53,168 nucleotides of DNA, from contig JAFWJS010000005.1 in assembly GCA_017511535.1 (NCBI GenBank), forward strand, positions 1-53,168. The letters run 5' to 3'. The position numbers and the translations under genes are program-made. How positions within the stretch are numbered: position 1 is the stretch's first letter; each line of letters starts with the position of its first letter. Positions 28,633-36,780 of the stretch are shown piece by piece. The notes beneath the pieces were generated by a model that ran no database searches, was not told where the DNA came from, and saw only the letters and a program-made list of their open reading frames with translations. This DNA is from Eubacterium sp. (GTDB taxonomy: Bacteria > Bacillota > Clostridia > Peptostreptococcales > Anaerovoracaceae).

Positions 28633-30198
28633 ATGAAGACGAAGACCGGAAATCTGTTACGTATTGCTGCATTATTGGTCGCGGTCATATCGGCTGCGGC
28701 TTTTATGACCGTGCCGCAGGCTTTTGCGAAAAGCAGTATGAAGCTCTCGGCTAAGAAGATCACTTTGACGGCCGGAAAGAGCAGGACTTTGAAACTCTCC
28801 GGCACATCGAAAAAAGCAAAATGGTCTGTACTGGGGAAAAAGCTCGTCACAGTCAAAGCCAAAGGAACGAAAAGACACAAAGCTGTCGTCAAAGCCGGAA
28901 AAAAGACCGGTAAATGCTATGTGAAAGTAAAAGCCGGCGGGAAGACGATACGGTGCAGAGTGACCGTAAAAGCCGCTCCGAAAAAAGATGGATTCAGGGA
29001 AAAGCCTTTAAGCGGCAGCTCTGAAGACCTGACAGCGTCAATACAGCGCGGCTCTGTTACGGGAAAAGAAACAGACGATCTGTTCAAAAGCGCAGTGACA
29101 GGAACAGCGCTGAAAATGCTGAAGTATCTTTCCACCAGTGAAACAGACAGTACCAGGAACGTACTGATATCTCCTGACTCTATCCTTACCGCTATGGCAA
29201 TGGCGGAAAACGGCGCATCGGGCAACACTCTATCTGAGATGGAGAAAGCGTTTGGGAATGTTCCTGTTGAGGATCTGAACAGGTATCTGTATAGCCTGAA
29301 CAACCGCCTTACATCATCAAAATCCGTAAAATATCACATCGCTGATTCTGTATGGTTCAGGAAGAACGAGATCATGGTCAAAGATGAGTTCCTGAAGAAG
29401 AACGCAGACTATTTCAGGGCGCAGATCTTCGCGGCGCCGTTCTCTGCTGAGACGCTGACTGATATCAACAAATGGGTGTACAACAATACACGAGGCATGA
29501 TCCCTTCGATCCTGAACAGGCTGACAGATGATAACGTGCTCATACTGCTGAACGCTATCGCTTTCGAAGGCAGGTGGATGGATGAGTACTCAGACCATCA
29601 GGTGTCAAGCAAGCCGTTCTATAACGAAGACGGTTCAGTGCAGAAAAACGTGAACATGCTGAGCGGCAGGGAAAGCACGTATGTAAATATCGGAGGTGCA
29701 GACGGGTTCGTCAAGCATTACGCGGGCGGCGAGATAGCGTTCATGGGCCTTCAGACTCCCGAAGGAATGACTGTCGATCAATTCATCCAGAGCCTGGATG
29801 CAGACGACTTCATCCAGGGATACAGAGATAAGACAGACAAATATGACGTCATCACGAAGATGCCGGAATTCAAATATGATTACGATACGTCACTCGTCGA
29901 CACGCTGAAAGATCTCGGCATAAAGGACGCGTTCAGCGATGACTTCGCCGACTTCTCCGGAATCACTCCTCCGGACCAGCCTGTAGTGATAAGCGACGTG
30001 ATCCACAAGACACATATAGAGCTCGACAGATGTGGTACCAAGGCAGCGGCTGTTACCGCAGTTATAGTAGACAAGGCATCCTCAATGCCTGTGGAAAAAG
30101 AAAAGAAGAATGTTTCTCTGGATCACCCGTTCGTATATGCGATAATAGACACAGAGTCAGGGATCCCTCTCTTCATCGGAACGGTAAAGACAGTATAG
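28633..30198 (+). CDS. Secreted serpin with N-terminal Ig-like domain
   Basis: 521 residues. A Sec signal peptide (cleavage near Ala-Phe-Ala, residue 32) is followed by a lysine-rich bacterial Ig-like domain (about 35-115), then a full serpin fold: NVLISPDSILTAMAMAENGA, ADSVWFRKNEI, LILLNAIAFEGRW. The reactive-centre hinge GTKAAAVTAV begins at residue 468, with small residues at P12-P10 and Thr at P8 as in inhibitory serpins. Counting from it, P1 falls near the Lys-Ala-Ser-Ser segment, followed by LDHPFVYAI. It probably inhibits a serine protease outside the cell, as the gut siropins and the bifidobacterial serpin do. It has its own strong promoter and terminator. Confidence 0.92.
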   Translation: MKTKTGNLLRIAALLVAVISAAAFMTVPQAFAKSSMKLSAKKITLTAGKSRTLKLSGTSKKAKWSVLGKKLVTVKAKGTKRHKAVVKAGKKTGKCYVKVKAGGKTIRCRVTVKAAPKKDGFREKPLSGSSEDLTASIQRGSVTGKETDDLFKSAVTGTALKMLKYLSTSETDSTRNVLISPDSILTAMAMAENGASGNTLSEMEKAFGNVPVEDLNRYLYSLNNRLTSSKSVKYHIADSVWFRKNEIMVKDEFLKKNADYFRAQIFAAPFSAETLTDINKWVYNNTRGMIPSILNRLTDDNVLILLNAIAFEGRWMDEYSDHQVSSKPFYNEDGSVQKNVNMLSGRESTYVNIGGADGFVKHYAGGEIAFMGLQTPEGMTVDQFIQSLDADDFIQGYRDKTDKYDVITKMPEFKYDYDTSLVDTLKDLGIKDAFSDDFADFSGITPPDQPVVISDVIHKTHIELDRCGTKAAAVTAVIVDKASSMPVEKEKKNVSLDHPFVYAIIDTESGIPLFIGTVKTV

Positions 30199-30220
30199 AT
30201 GATATGACATAAGATATAAA

Positions 30221-30248
30221 AAGACCTGCAGGATCACCTGCAGGTCTT
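30221..30248. terminator. Bidirectional terminator, serpin and tRNA-Pro
   Basis: 12-bp palindrome AAGACCTGCAGG/CCTGCAGGTCTT, 4-nt loop; TTTCTT on the plus strand and TTTTTAT on the minus strand. It ends both the serpin message and the tRNA-Pro transcript. Confidence 0.85.
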
Positions 30249-30253
30249 TCTTC

Positions 30254-30329
<76 letters not shown>

Positions 30330-30340
30330 ACGGCCTTTCT

Positions 30341-30369
30341 ATAATAACATAATGAAGGCGGTCATTCAA
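30341..30369 (-). promoter_or_regulatory. Predicted promoter of tRNA-Pro
   Basis: TTGAAT, 17-nt spacer, TATTAT on the minus strand, ending 11 nt before the tRNA. Confidence 0.6.
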
Positions 30370-30379
30370 ATACTATTTT

Positions 30380-31843
30380 CTATTCTTCAGCGTTTTTTAT
30401 TCTTTCGGCAAGCGATCTTGCGAGCTCGAGTCCTCTCCCTTCATCCTCGTATCCCGCGAAACACACACACTTCCCGGCTATAGGCTTCATTACCTTCATG
30501 AGTATCTTCCCGTCGTTTATGACAGAATATGCAGAAGCCTCATCATTCCTGACGGCACCAGAGGCTCTCAGAAATTCTCTTTCTGCTTCAAGTGATTTCA
30601 TAGATGTGTCGTCACTGATATCAAGAGCCGCGTCATGAGCCTTTCCGTCAGTTCTGCATTCCACCGCGGTGATGCCCTGTCCTGCCATCGGAAGCGATTT
30701 GTCCGTCTGTATGAACTCAAACGAAAGCTCGCCGTCCATGATAAGCATCAGCTTCTTGACTTCACATGAGTCAAATATGAGAGCGTCATATTTTCTGTCT
30801 TTAAGCTTCTTTATGCGTTCCTGTACCGTGCCTTCTATACCTGTTACCTCTCCAAGACTCAGAAAACGCTCTATCTGTGCTTTTCTTACTTCTTCTGATG
30901 TCCCGATCACATTGATGTCATTCTTATCCGTCCCCATTCTGGTAACAAGAATGTCCCTTGCGTCCTCTCTTGGGAGACATGCCGCGACCGTGATACCTTC
31001 AGGAAGCACAGGAGGGATATCAACAGCTCTTCTCACTACCAGATCGACTTCACCTGAAGTCAGAGCCGCTTCTGCCTCTCCGTATCTTAATTTCACCTTC
31101 TCACATTCATATCCTCTTCCGGAAAGCATGGTTATCACATTGTCTGTAAGTATCTGGTCGAGCCTGTTGTCTCGCGCGCCCAGCCTGATCACTCTGCTTT
31201 CATTTTCCGGCTCTTCCTGAGCATGCTCTGCCTCGTCTGCAGCTTCCTCTGTATTTTCGAAAACAGTACTCATGCCAGGTATATCTGCAAGTCTCTCTCT
31301 TGGAGCATCGTTTCTTTCTTGTCCGCCAATGGTTTCTCCGTCTGTTCCTGCAGCGCCATCTCTGCCGTTTCTTGTGAGAAGCGCCGCCAGTTCCTCTTCT
31401 TTCTCCGGCAGCTTCGCTTTAAGCGTGTTCTTGATACTGCTCTCGAGGTCGTCGTCTTTACCATCTGTAGAGATGGCAATGGAGAACTTATCACCTTTGA
31501 TGATGGCCGGGAAAATGAATCCGCCCCTGTGCGGGTCGTCAGCCACGGTGCAGATAGCCCCGAATCTCGCGGCGTCATGCGCGACCTGCTTATTGACAGC
31601 CGGATTATCGGTCGCTGCCACGATGATCTCATATCCCTTGGTCTCGCCCGGCCTGTAGACACGGCGTTCAATATGTACTGACTTCCCCTGCTTTACGACA
31701 TCGGCTGATATGACAGGAGCGACGACGGTCACATCCGCGCCAAAATCCGCAAGGTCTCTGATCTTGCCGGCAGCGGATCTGCCGGCGCCGACCACCAGCG
31801 CCTTGTGACCTTTAACTTCTATCATGAATGGAAAATATGCCAT
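30380..31843 (-). CDS. Siroheme dehydrogenase (CysG-N/Met8-like) fused to degenerate HemC
   Basis: 487 residues. Residues 1-155 match precorrin-2 dehydrogenase/ferrochelatase: NAD site LVVGAGRSAAGK and VADDPHRGGFIFPAIIKGD with the catalytic Asp. A low-complexity acidic linker (156-215) leads to a hydroxymethylbilane-synthase-like domain (217-487) recognisable by LGARDNRL, PREDARDILVTR, the GTSEEVRKAQ block and LPMAGQGITAVECR. Against E. coli HemC, the dipyrromethane-anchoring Cys is Ala430, Arg131 is Val319 and Arg149 is Glu337. The TRGD-to-loop segment is shortened; Asp84 (Asp275), Arg132 and Arg155 remain. The HemC half is therefore unlikely to make hydroxymethylbilane. AAGGAG precedes the ATG. 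No other tetrapyrrole gene is near. Confidence 0.8.
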   Translation of the reverse strand: MAYFPFMIEVKGHKALVVGAGRSAAGKIRDLADFGADVTVVAPVISADVVKQGKSVHIERRVYRPGETKGYEIIVAATDNPAVNKQVAHDAARFGAICTVADDPHRGGFIFPAIIKGDKFSIAISTDGKDDDLESSIKNTLKAKLPEKEEELAALLTRNGRDGAAGTDGETIGGQERNDAPRERLADIPGMSTVFENTEEAADEAEHAQEEPENESRVIRLGARDNRLDQILTDNVITMLSGRGYECEKVKLRYGEAEAALTSGEVDLVVRRAVDIPPVLPEGITVAACLPREDARDILVTRMGTDKNDINVIGTSEEVRKAQIERFLSLGEVTGIEGTVQERIKKLKDRKYDALIFDSCEVKKLMLIMDGELSFEFIQTDKSLPMAGQGITAVECRTDGKAHDAALDISDDTSMKSLEAEREFLRASGAVRNDEASAYSVINDGKILMKVMKPIAGKCVCFAGYEDEGRGLELARSLAERIKNAEE

Positions 31844-31936
31844 TTAGTTTCTCCTTTAGCTGCTCCGTTAACAGTTCTATTCTCTCATATGCTCCGCCAT
31901 TAATCAAGGGCAGCAGGTTCCGCAGCCTGAATCAAG

Positions 31937-32698
31937 TCATATCTCGGTCTCGAACTTCCCTATGAAGGCGAGATATCTCATTCTGCCGTCGATGACTTTC
32001 CTGCGGTAAGACGTGAACCACAGCTCCCCACGGTGCGTGAAGCATCCTTCCAGCTCGCCTCTCAGCATGACCTTTCTGTCGCTTATGACATTTCCATCAA
32101 GATCAAAGGAAACAAGATAATTTTTATCTTCTGACTGCAGGACCGAATATGTCCTGTAGATCACCCCGTCTTTTATCTCGATGCACTGACTGGTTTTGTG
32201 ACCTCCGTCCGCATGGAAATATCTGACGCCGCGGAAAGAGCTGTCTGTCTCAAGCATGCCTGAAGTGAACATGTTCCGGATGATGTATCCCCTGCCTTTT
32301 TTAGCGATACCGTTAAAGAAAACTGCTCTAACTGTTCTGACAGGTATGTCGCTCTTTCTCCTCAGTGTGGCGGTATCGACAGTATGGATTACTTTTCTTC
32401 CAAGGCTGTGCGTTATATACAGAGTGCCGTTCCGGTACGTCATGTCATTAGCGTGACCGATCTTAAGGATATGTGATATACCGATGATCTTCATCGTTTC
32501 AGGATCCAGCTTTACGATCCTCACCGCGCGCTTGTGCCTGGATGATCTCTTACGCTCAAAAGCCATATAGATATATTTACCGTCTGAACACGCGCCCTGA
32601 GTAACCACAAACATATTCAGACGCTTTCCTGCCTGCTTCCTGACGTCAAGCCTTGCGCCGTCTTTCCTTATGTATGACACTTTCACGGTATCTGCCAT
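31937..32698 (-). CDS. Hypothetical protein, beta-propeller-like
   Basis: Not recognised as a named family. 253 residues, very basic, no signal peptide or membrane segment. Repeated blocks alternate short strands and turns: ACSDGKYIYMAFERK, NDMTYRNGTLYITHSLGRKV, YLVSFDLDGNVISDRKVML, FTHRGELWFTSYRRKV, resembling blades of a six- or seven-bladed propeller. AGGTAGGTG lies 6 nt before the ATG at 32698. It precedes the siroheme fusion gene by 93 nt on the same strand and may share its transcript; the upstream tRNA-Leu has its own terminator. Confidence 0.6.
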   Translation of the reverse strand: MADTVKVSYIRKDGARLDVRKQAGKRLNMFVVTQGACSDGKYIYMAFERKRSSRHKRAVRIVKLDPETMKIIGISHILKIGHANDMTYRNGTLYITHSLGRKVIHTVDTATLRRKSDIPVRTVRAVFFNGIAKKGRGYIIRNMFTSGMLETDSSFRGVRYFHADGGHKTSQCIEIKDGVIYRTYSVLQSEDKNYLVSFDLDGNVISDRKVMLRGELEGCFTHRGELWFTSYRRKVIDGRMRYLAFIGKFETEI

Positions 32699-32768
32699 AA
32701 GATGCACCTACCTTTCTGTCATGATTATACATTCTGGACGCGGTCGTGTCGAGCCGCCGCAATATAGA

Positions 32769-32796
32769 AAAACAGAGACCAGAAGGCCTCTGTTTT
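32769..32796 (-). terminator. Terminator of tRNA-Leu(CAG)
   Basis: Stem AAAACAGAG/CTCTGTTTT immediately after the tRNA, with TTTTTCTA on the minus strand. Confidence 0.75.
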
Positions 32797-32799
32797 CTA

Positions 32800-32882
32800 T
32801 GGTGCGGTTAAAGGGATTCGAACCCCCATGGTTTCCCACACGGACCTGAACCGTGCGCGTCTGCCAATTCCGCCATAACCGC
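32800..32882 (-). tRNA. tRNA-Leu (anticodon CAG)
   Basis: Class II tRNA: acceptor GCGGTTA/TAACCGC, encoded CCA, anticodon loop TTCAGGT on a CACGG/CCGTG stem, long variable arm (TGGGAAACCA), T loop TTCGAAT. Single-gene transcription unit. Confidence 0.95.
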
Positions 32883-32916
32883 ATATTGCTGCGCACTTCA
32901 TCGGCACGCAACTAAT

Positions 32917-32944
32917 ATTATACACGAATCACCAGCGATTTCAA
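32917..32944 (-). promoter_or_regulatory. Predicted promoter of tRNA-Leu(CAG)
   Basis: TTGAAA, 16-nt spacer, TATAAT on the minus strand, in the short gap after the FAD oxidoreductase stop. Confidence 0.65.
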
Positions 32945-32953
32945 GAATTTTTT

Positions 32954-34384
32954 CTATTTACTGTATTTATCCGCAAGGATCCTGGCGACATACACTCCTG
33001 ACGCTGAAGCCTGTGACAGTGAATGTGTCACGCCGGAACCGTCGCCGATGGCGTACATATTCGGCACTACAGTCATAAGATCATTGTCCACACATACCTT
33101 GGAATTGTAGAACTTCACCTCTACGCCGTACAGAAGCGTATCCTCGTTTGCCACTCCCGGCGCGATCTTGTCGAGAGCATATATCATCTCTATGATATCA
33201 TCGAGCTGCCTCTTAGGTATTACCAGACTGAGGTCGCCTGCAGTAGCATTCAGAGTCGGACGAGTGAAGCACTTCAGCATCCTGCGTTCGCTTGTTCTCC
33301 TTCCCTGCTCCAGATCTCCGAATCTCTGCATCAGCACTCCGCCCCCCAGCATGTTGGAAAGGCTTGCTATCGAAGCACCGTATTCGTTGCTGTCCTTGAA
33401 CGGTTCTGTGAACGTATTGGAGACAAGAAGCGCGAAGTTGGTATTTTCCGTAAGCTTTTCTTTGCTCGCGTAGCTGTGCCCGTTTACGGTAACGATCCCG
33501 CCTGTATTCTCTGAAACGACTTCACCGTGCGGGTTCATGCAGAATGTACGCACCAGGTCGCCGTACTTCTTTGTCTGATATACGATCTTGCTTTCATACA
33601 CTTTATCGGTTATGCTCTCCAGGACTTCTGCAGGAAGCTCCACCCTGACTCCGATATCGACGCGGTTACGCTGCTGCTCGATCCCGAATTTATCGCAGAT
33701 CTCGCTTATCCACTGTGACCCTGATCTTCCCGTCGCAAGGACCAGATCCGAACAGGTATAGACTCCGTCGTCAGACATGATCTCTTCTGCGCCTTTGTCC
33801 ACGATCTTCCCGTTCGGTACGGTCTTCAGAGTGAATGTGCCGTCTTTATTCTTGTCGACATCAGTAACTTCAGTTCTGAACAGTATATCGACTCTTTCCT
33901 TTATGAAGTTGTATATATTACCGAGGATCTTCAGGTTCCTGTCAGTACCGAGATGACGTACCTTGGCCTGCAGCAGATGAAGGTCGTTCTGAAGGCACTT
34001 CGTCTTAAGGTCAGAATCAGCCGTTGAATAAAGCTTTGCCTGAGCGCCGCCCATATCACAGATGACGCTGTCGACATACTCCATGAGCTCCATCGCTTTC
34101 TCCTGCCCGATATACTTATGCAGGTCGCCTCCAAACTCTGTAGTAATGTTGTACTTCCCGTCTGAAAGGCCGCCGGCTCCTCCATATCCGTTCATTATGT
34201 GACATGGTCTGCATTTGATGCAGTGGTCAGTCTTGCCGCATGAGATAGGACAGAGTCTTTCCTCCAGCGACGCGCCCTTATCTATGAACAGCACGCTTGC
34301 CGAATTGCTTCTTTTTGTCAGTTCATAGGCAATGAAAACTCCGCCTGCGCCTGAACCGGCCACAATTATATCATAGTGTTTCAT
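32954..34384 (-). CDS. FAD-dependent oxidoreductase, COG2509 type
   Basis: 476 residues. N-terminal FAD site DIIVAGSGAGGVFIAYEL, then a Cys-rich segment CPISCGKTDHCIKCRPC (residues about 51-67) and the hallmark GYGGAGGLSDGKYN, plus a C-terminal IGDGSGVTHSLSQASASGVYVA block that closes the FAD site. Predicted flavoprotein dehydrogenase of uncertain substrate; several relatives are annotated only as uncharacterised FAD dehydrogenases. GGAGG lies 5 nt before the second of two tandem ATGs, chosen as start. A terminator separates it from the DUF1292 gene upstream. Confidence 0.85.
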   Translation of the reverse strand: MKHYDIIVAGSGAGGVFIAYELTKRSNSASVLFIDKGASLEERLCPISCGKTDHCIKCRPCHIMNGYGGAGGLSDGKYNITTEFGGDLHKYIGQEKAMELMEYVDSVICDMGGAQAKLYSTADSDLKTKCLQNDLHLLQAKVRHLGTDRNLKILGNIYNFIKERVDILFRTEVTDVDKNKDGTFTLKTVPNGKIVDKGAEEIMSDDGVYTCSDLVLATGRSGSQWISEICDKFGIEQQRNRVDIGVRVELPAEVLESITDKVYESKIVYQTKKYGDLVRTFCMNPHGEVVSENTGGIVTVNGHSYASKEKLTENTNFALLVSNTFTEPFKDSNEYGASIASLSNMLGGGVLMQRFGDLEQGRRTSERRMLKCFTRPTLNATAGDLSLVIPKRQLDDIIEMIYALDKIAPGVANEDTLLYGVEVKFYNSKVCVDNDLMTVVPNMYAIGDGSGVTHSLSQASASGVYVARILADKYSK

Positions 34385-34434
34385 CATAACCTCCACTGCC
34401 AGGGTCGGAAACGTCCCTGCCCCGGCCATAAAAA

Positions 34435-34458
34435 TGCACCCCGAATGCCCGGGGTGCA
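34435..34458 (-). terminator. Terminator after the DUF1292 gene
   Basis: 9-bp stem TGCACCCCG/CGGGGTGCA, 6-nt loop, followed by TTTTTATGG on the minus strand. It closes the serC-dacF-uvrC-DUF1292 run. Confidence 0.85.
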
Positions 34459-34499
34459 CAAGCTTTCACAGGCTATTCTGCGAATTCAGTCAGAAGCTG

Positions 34500-34817
34500 T
34501 TATTTGTCCTCGTCCTCATCATCCTCATTCATGATGGACTCGAATTCAGCCGCGACTTTACCGAACAGCTCATCATCCTCGATATCCTCGAGCTCGAATG
34601 AACCGTCGTCGTATTCCTGATATCCGTAGATGTATACGTCGTCCGAACCATCGTCAGGGATAAGAGCGATATAGTCCTTGTCCTCATAATCGAAGATCCC
34701 GAGCACTTCACAGTCTACCTTGGTGTCATCCTCAAATTCCAGAGTTATGATCTCAGGCTCGTCGTCATCCTCTTCTTCAGTTACTTCAACTTCTTCTCTT
34801 CCTTTATCTTCAGCCAT
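34500..34817 (-). CDS. DUF1292 acidic protein
   Basis: 105 residues, highly acidic at both ends, with the DUF1292 core ITLEFEDDTKVDCEVLGIFDYEDKDYIALIP and DVYIYGYQEYDDG. Related to the YrzB family common in Firmicutes; function unknown. GGAGG is 9 nt before the ATG. It lies 74 nt downstream of uvrC on the same strand. Confidence 0.85.
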   Translation of the reverse strand: MAEDKGREEVEVTEEEDDDEPEIITLEFEDDTKVDCEVLGIFDYEDKDYIALIPDDGSDDVYIYGYQEYDDGSFELEDIEDDELFGKVAAEFESIMNEDDEDEDK

Positions 34818-34891
34818 TTTCTGTGTCCTCCGTCTTTTTCCGCTTATCCGCCTGGGATCATCTGGATCCCGACAAATTCAATATATCATCA

Positions 34892-36778
34892 TTATATGCT
34901 TTTATCAAGTTTTTCATGCATTTTCACTATGTCCACCGGTTCTCTGGCAAAAAACCCGTGCACTTTCTCCGCGGCGTCTGAAGTCATGCTCGGCACTTTC
35001 ATAAGTTCATCCACGGATGCCTCCCTGATCCTGTCTATGGTCTTGAAATAGTACAGAAGCTCGTTTCGTCTTTTCTCACCTATACCCTCGATATTATCGA
35101 GCACAGAATGTGTGGAATTGTTTCTGTGCAGAGTATGATGATAATCTATCGCGAACCTGTGGACTTCTTCCTGCACCGTCCCCAGATAGCTGAACAGGAT
35201 CTGTCTGTCCCTGAGGTCCAGCTCGCGTCCGTTGTCAAATACCAGCGCTCTGGTCCTGTGCTTATCATCCTTTGCCATACCGAATACAGGTACAGACACT
35301 TTCATGGCGTCAAGCACCTTCTTGGCAGCATGCACCTGCCCCAGACCTCCGTCCATGAGTATCGCGTCCGGGAAGCGGATGTAGCCCGGTTCTTTATCCA
35401 CAGCTCTCTTATATCTTCTGTACAGGACTTCCTGCAGGCTTGCGTAGTCATCCGGTCCCTCCACCGTTCTGATCTTGTATCTCCGGTAGTCTTTCTTCAC
35501 TTTGGCAAGCCCCTCGAAGACGACCATCGCTCCGACAGAGTCGACACCGTTCGTATTGGATATATCATACGACTCGACTCTTACAGGCTTCCCATAAGAA
35601 GTGATCCCCGCAGCTTCAAACACATTCGACATCTCGTCGTAAACGGCCTGTTCACGCTCTCTTCTGGTCTCAGCTCTTTCTTCTATGGACTTCTTCATCT
35701 CAAGGATATCGTGCCTCGTAAGGTCGAGTAAAGCCCTTTTCTGCCCTTTCTGAGGAACGGTTATCTTCACCTTATGTCTGTCTTTTCCCAGGAACTGCTC
35801 AAGAAGCTCTCTGTCAGCCGGCTCAGTCTCCACTATGATCTCGTGAGGAACGTCAGCCCACTGGCTGTAATACTGCTTTATGAACTCAGCGATGATGTCT
35901 TCGCCGCGGTCTGAGCTGTCTGCCTGGATCGGGAAGGTCTCTCTTCCCGACAGCTTTCCGTCTCTGACAGGGAACAGCACGACGAAGCTGTCGCTCTCAT
36001 TCTTCACGAGCAGCACTATGTCAAGGTCACTGTCGTTGATCATCGTGACGCGCTGCGTCGCTTCCAGTGCCTTGAGTGAGGAAATATGATCACGATATAC
36101 AGCGGCGTCCTCGAATCTCAGTTCTTCAGAAGCCGTCTTCATCTTATCTGTCAGTCTCTTTATGAGCGTATGGCTTTTCCCTGATAGAAATTCCAGTATC
36201 TCGTCAACTGACTGTCTGTATTCTTCCTTATCTACTTTGCCTGTGCATATCCCCTGACATTCACGTATATGATAATTCAGGCATGGTCTGAATCCCGCAG
36301 GGAAAGATGTCGCCCCGCAGCGCTTCAGCGAATATATCTGAGCCAGAAGAGCCACAGTATCGTTGACCGCGCCGACGTCGCTGTACGGTCCGAAATATCT
36401 GTTGCCGTCCTTCTTTATCGTCCTTGTCTTCACTACTCTAGGATAGTCTTCTGAAGTAGTCACTACGATGTACGGATACGTCTTGTCATCCCTGAGAAGG
36501 ACATTATACTTCGGCTGATACTTCTTTATGAGATTGCACTCCAGTATCAGAGCTTCCATCTCTGTGGAACAGTTGATATATTCGAACTCAGAAATATTCT
36601 TAGCGAGCGCCTTTACTTTTGGGTTTGTGTTCTGATAAGAGGACTGGAAATACTGCCTGACCCTGTTCCTCAGAGATATGGCTTTACCCACATAGATGAC
36701 CTGGCCAAGTTTGTCCTTATGTATATAAACTCCCGGGGTATCCGGGAGTTTTTTCAGGTTTTCCTGTATATCGAACAT
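34892..36778 (-). CDS. uvrC: UvrABC excinuclease subunit C
   Basis: 628 residues. GIY-YIG nuclease domain (PDTPGVYIHKDKLGQVIYVGKA), UVR domain near 200-235 (LIKRLTDKMKTASEELRFEDAAVYRD), RNase H-like 5' nuclease with SYDISNTNGVDSVGAMVVFE and DGGLGQVHAA, and C-terminal helix-hairpin-helix. Nucleotide excision repair. It has no clear ribosome site and starts 2 nt after the dacF stop, implying translational coupling. Confidence 0.96.
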   Translation of the reverse strand: MFDIQENLKKLPDTPGVYIHKDKLGQVIYVGKAISLRNRVRQYFQSSYQNTNPKVKALAKNISEFEYINCSTEMEALILECNLIKKYQPKYNVLLRDDKTYPYIVVTTSEDYPRVVKTRTIKKDGNRYFGPYSDVGAVNDTVALLAQIYSLKRCGATSFPAGFRPCLNYHIRECQGICTGKVDKEEYRQSVDEILEFLSGKSHTLIKRLTDKMKTASEELRFEDAAVYRDHISSLKALEATQRVTMINDSDLDIVLLVKNESDSFVVLFPVRDGKLSGRETFPIQADSSDRGEDIIAEFIKQYYSQWADVPHEIIVETEPADRELLEQFLGKDRHKVKITVPQKGQKRALLDLTRHDILEMKKSIEERAETRREREQAVYDEMSNVFEAAGITSYGKPVRVESYDISNTNGVDSVGAMVVFEGLAKVKKDYRRYKIRTVEGPDDYASLQEVLYRRYKRAVDKEPGYIRFPDAILMDGGLGQVHAAKKVLDAMKVSVPVFGMAKDDKHRTRALVFDNGRELDLRDRQILFSYLGTVQEEVHRFAIDYHHTLHRNNSTHSVLDNIEGIGEKRRNELLYYFKTIDRIREASVDELMKVPSMTSDAAEKVHGFFAREPVDIVKMHEKLDKSI

Positions 36779-36780
36779 TG

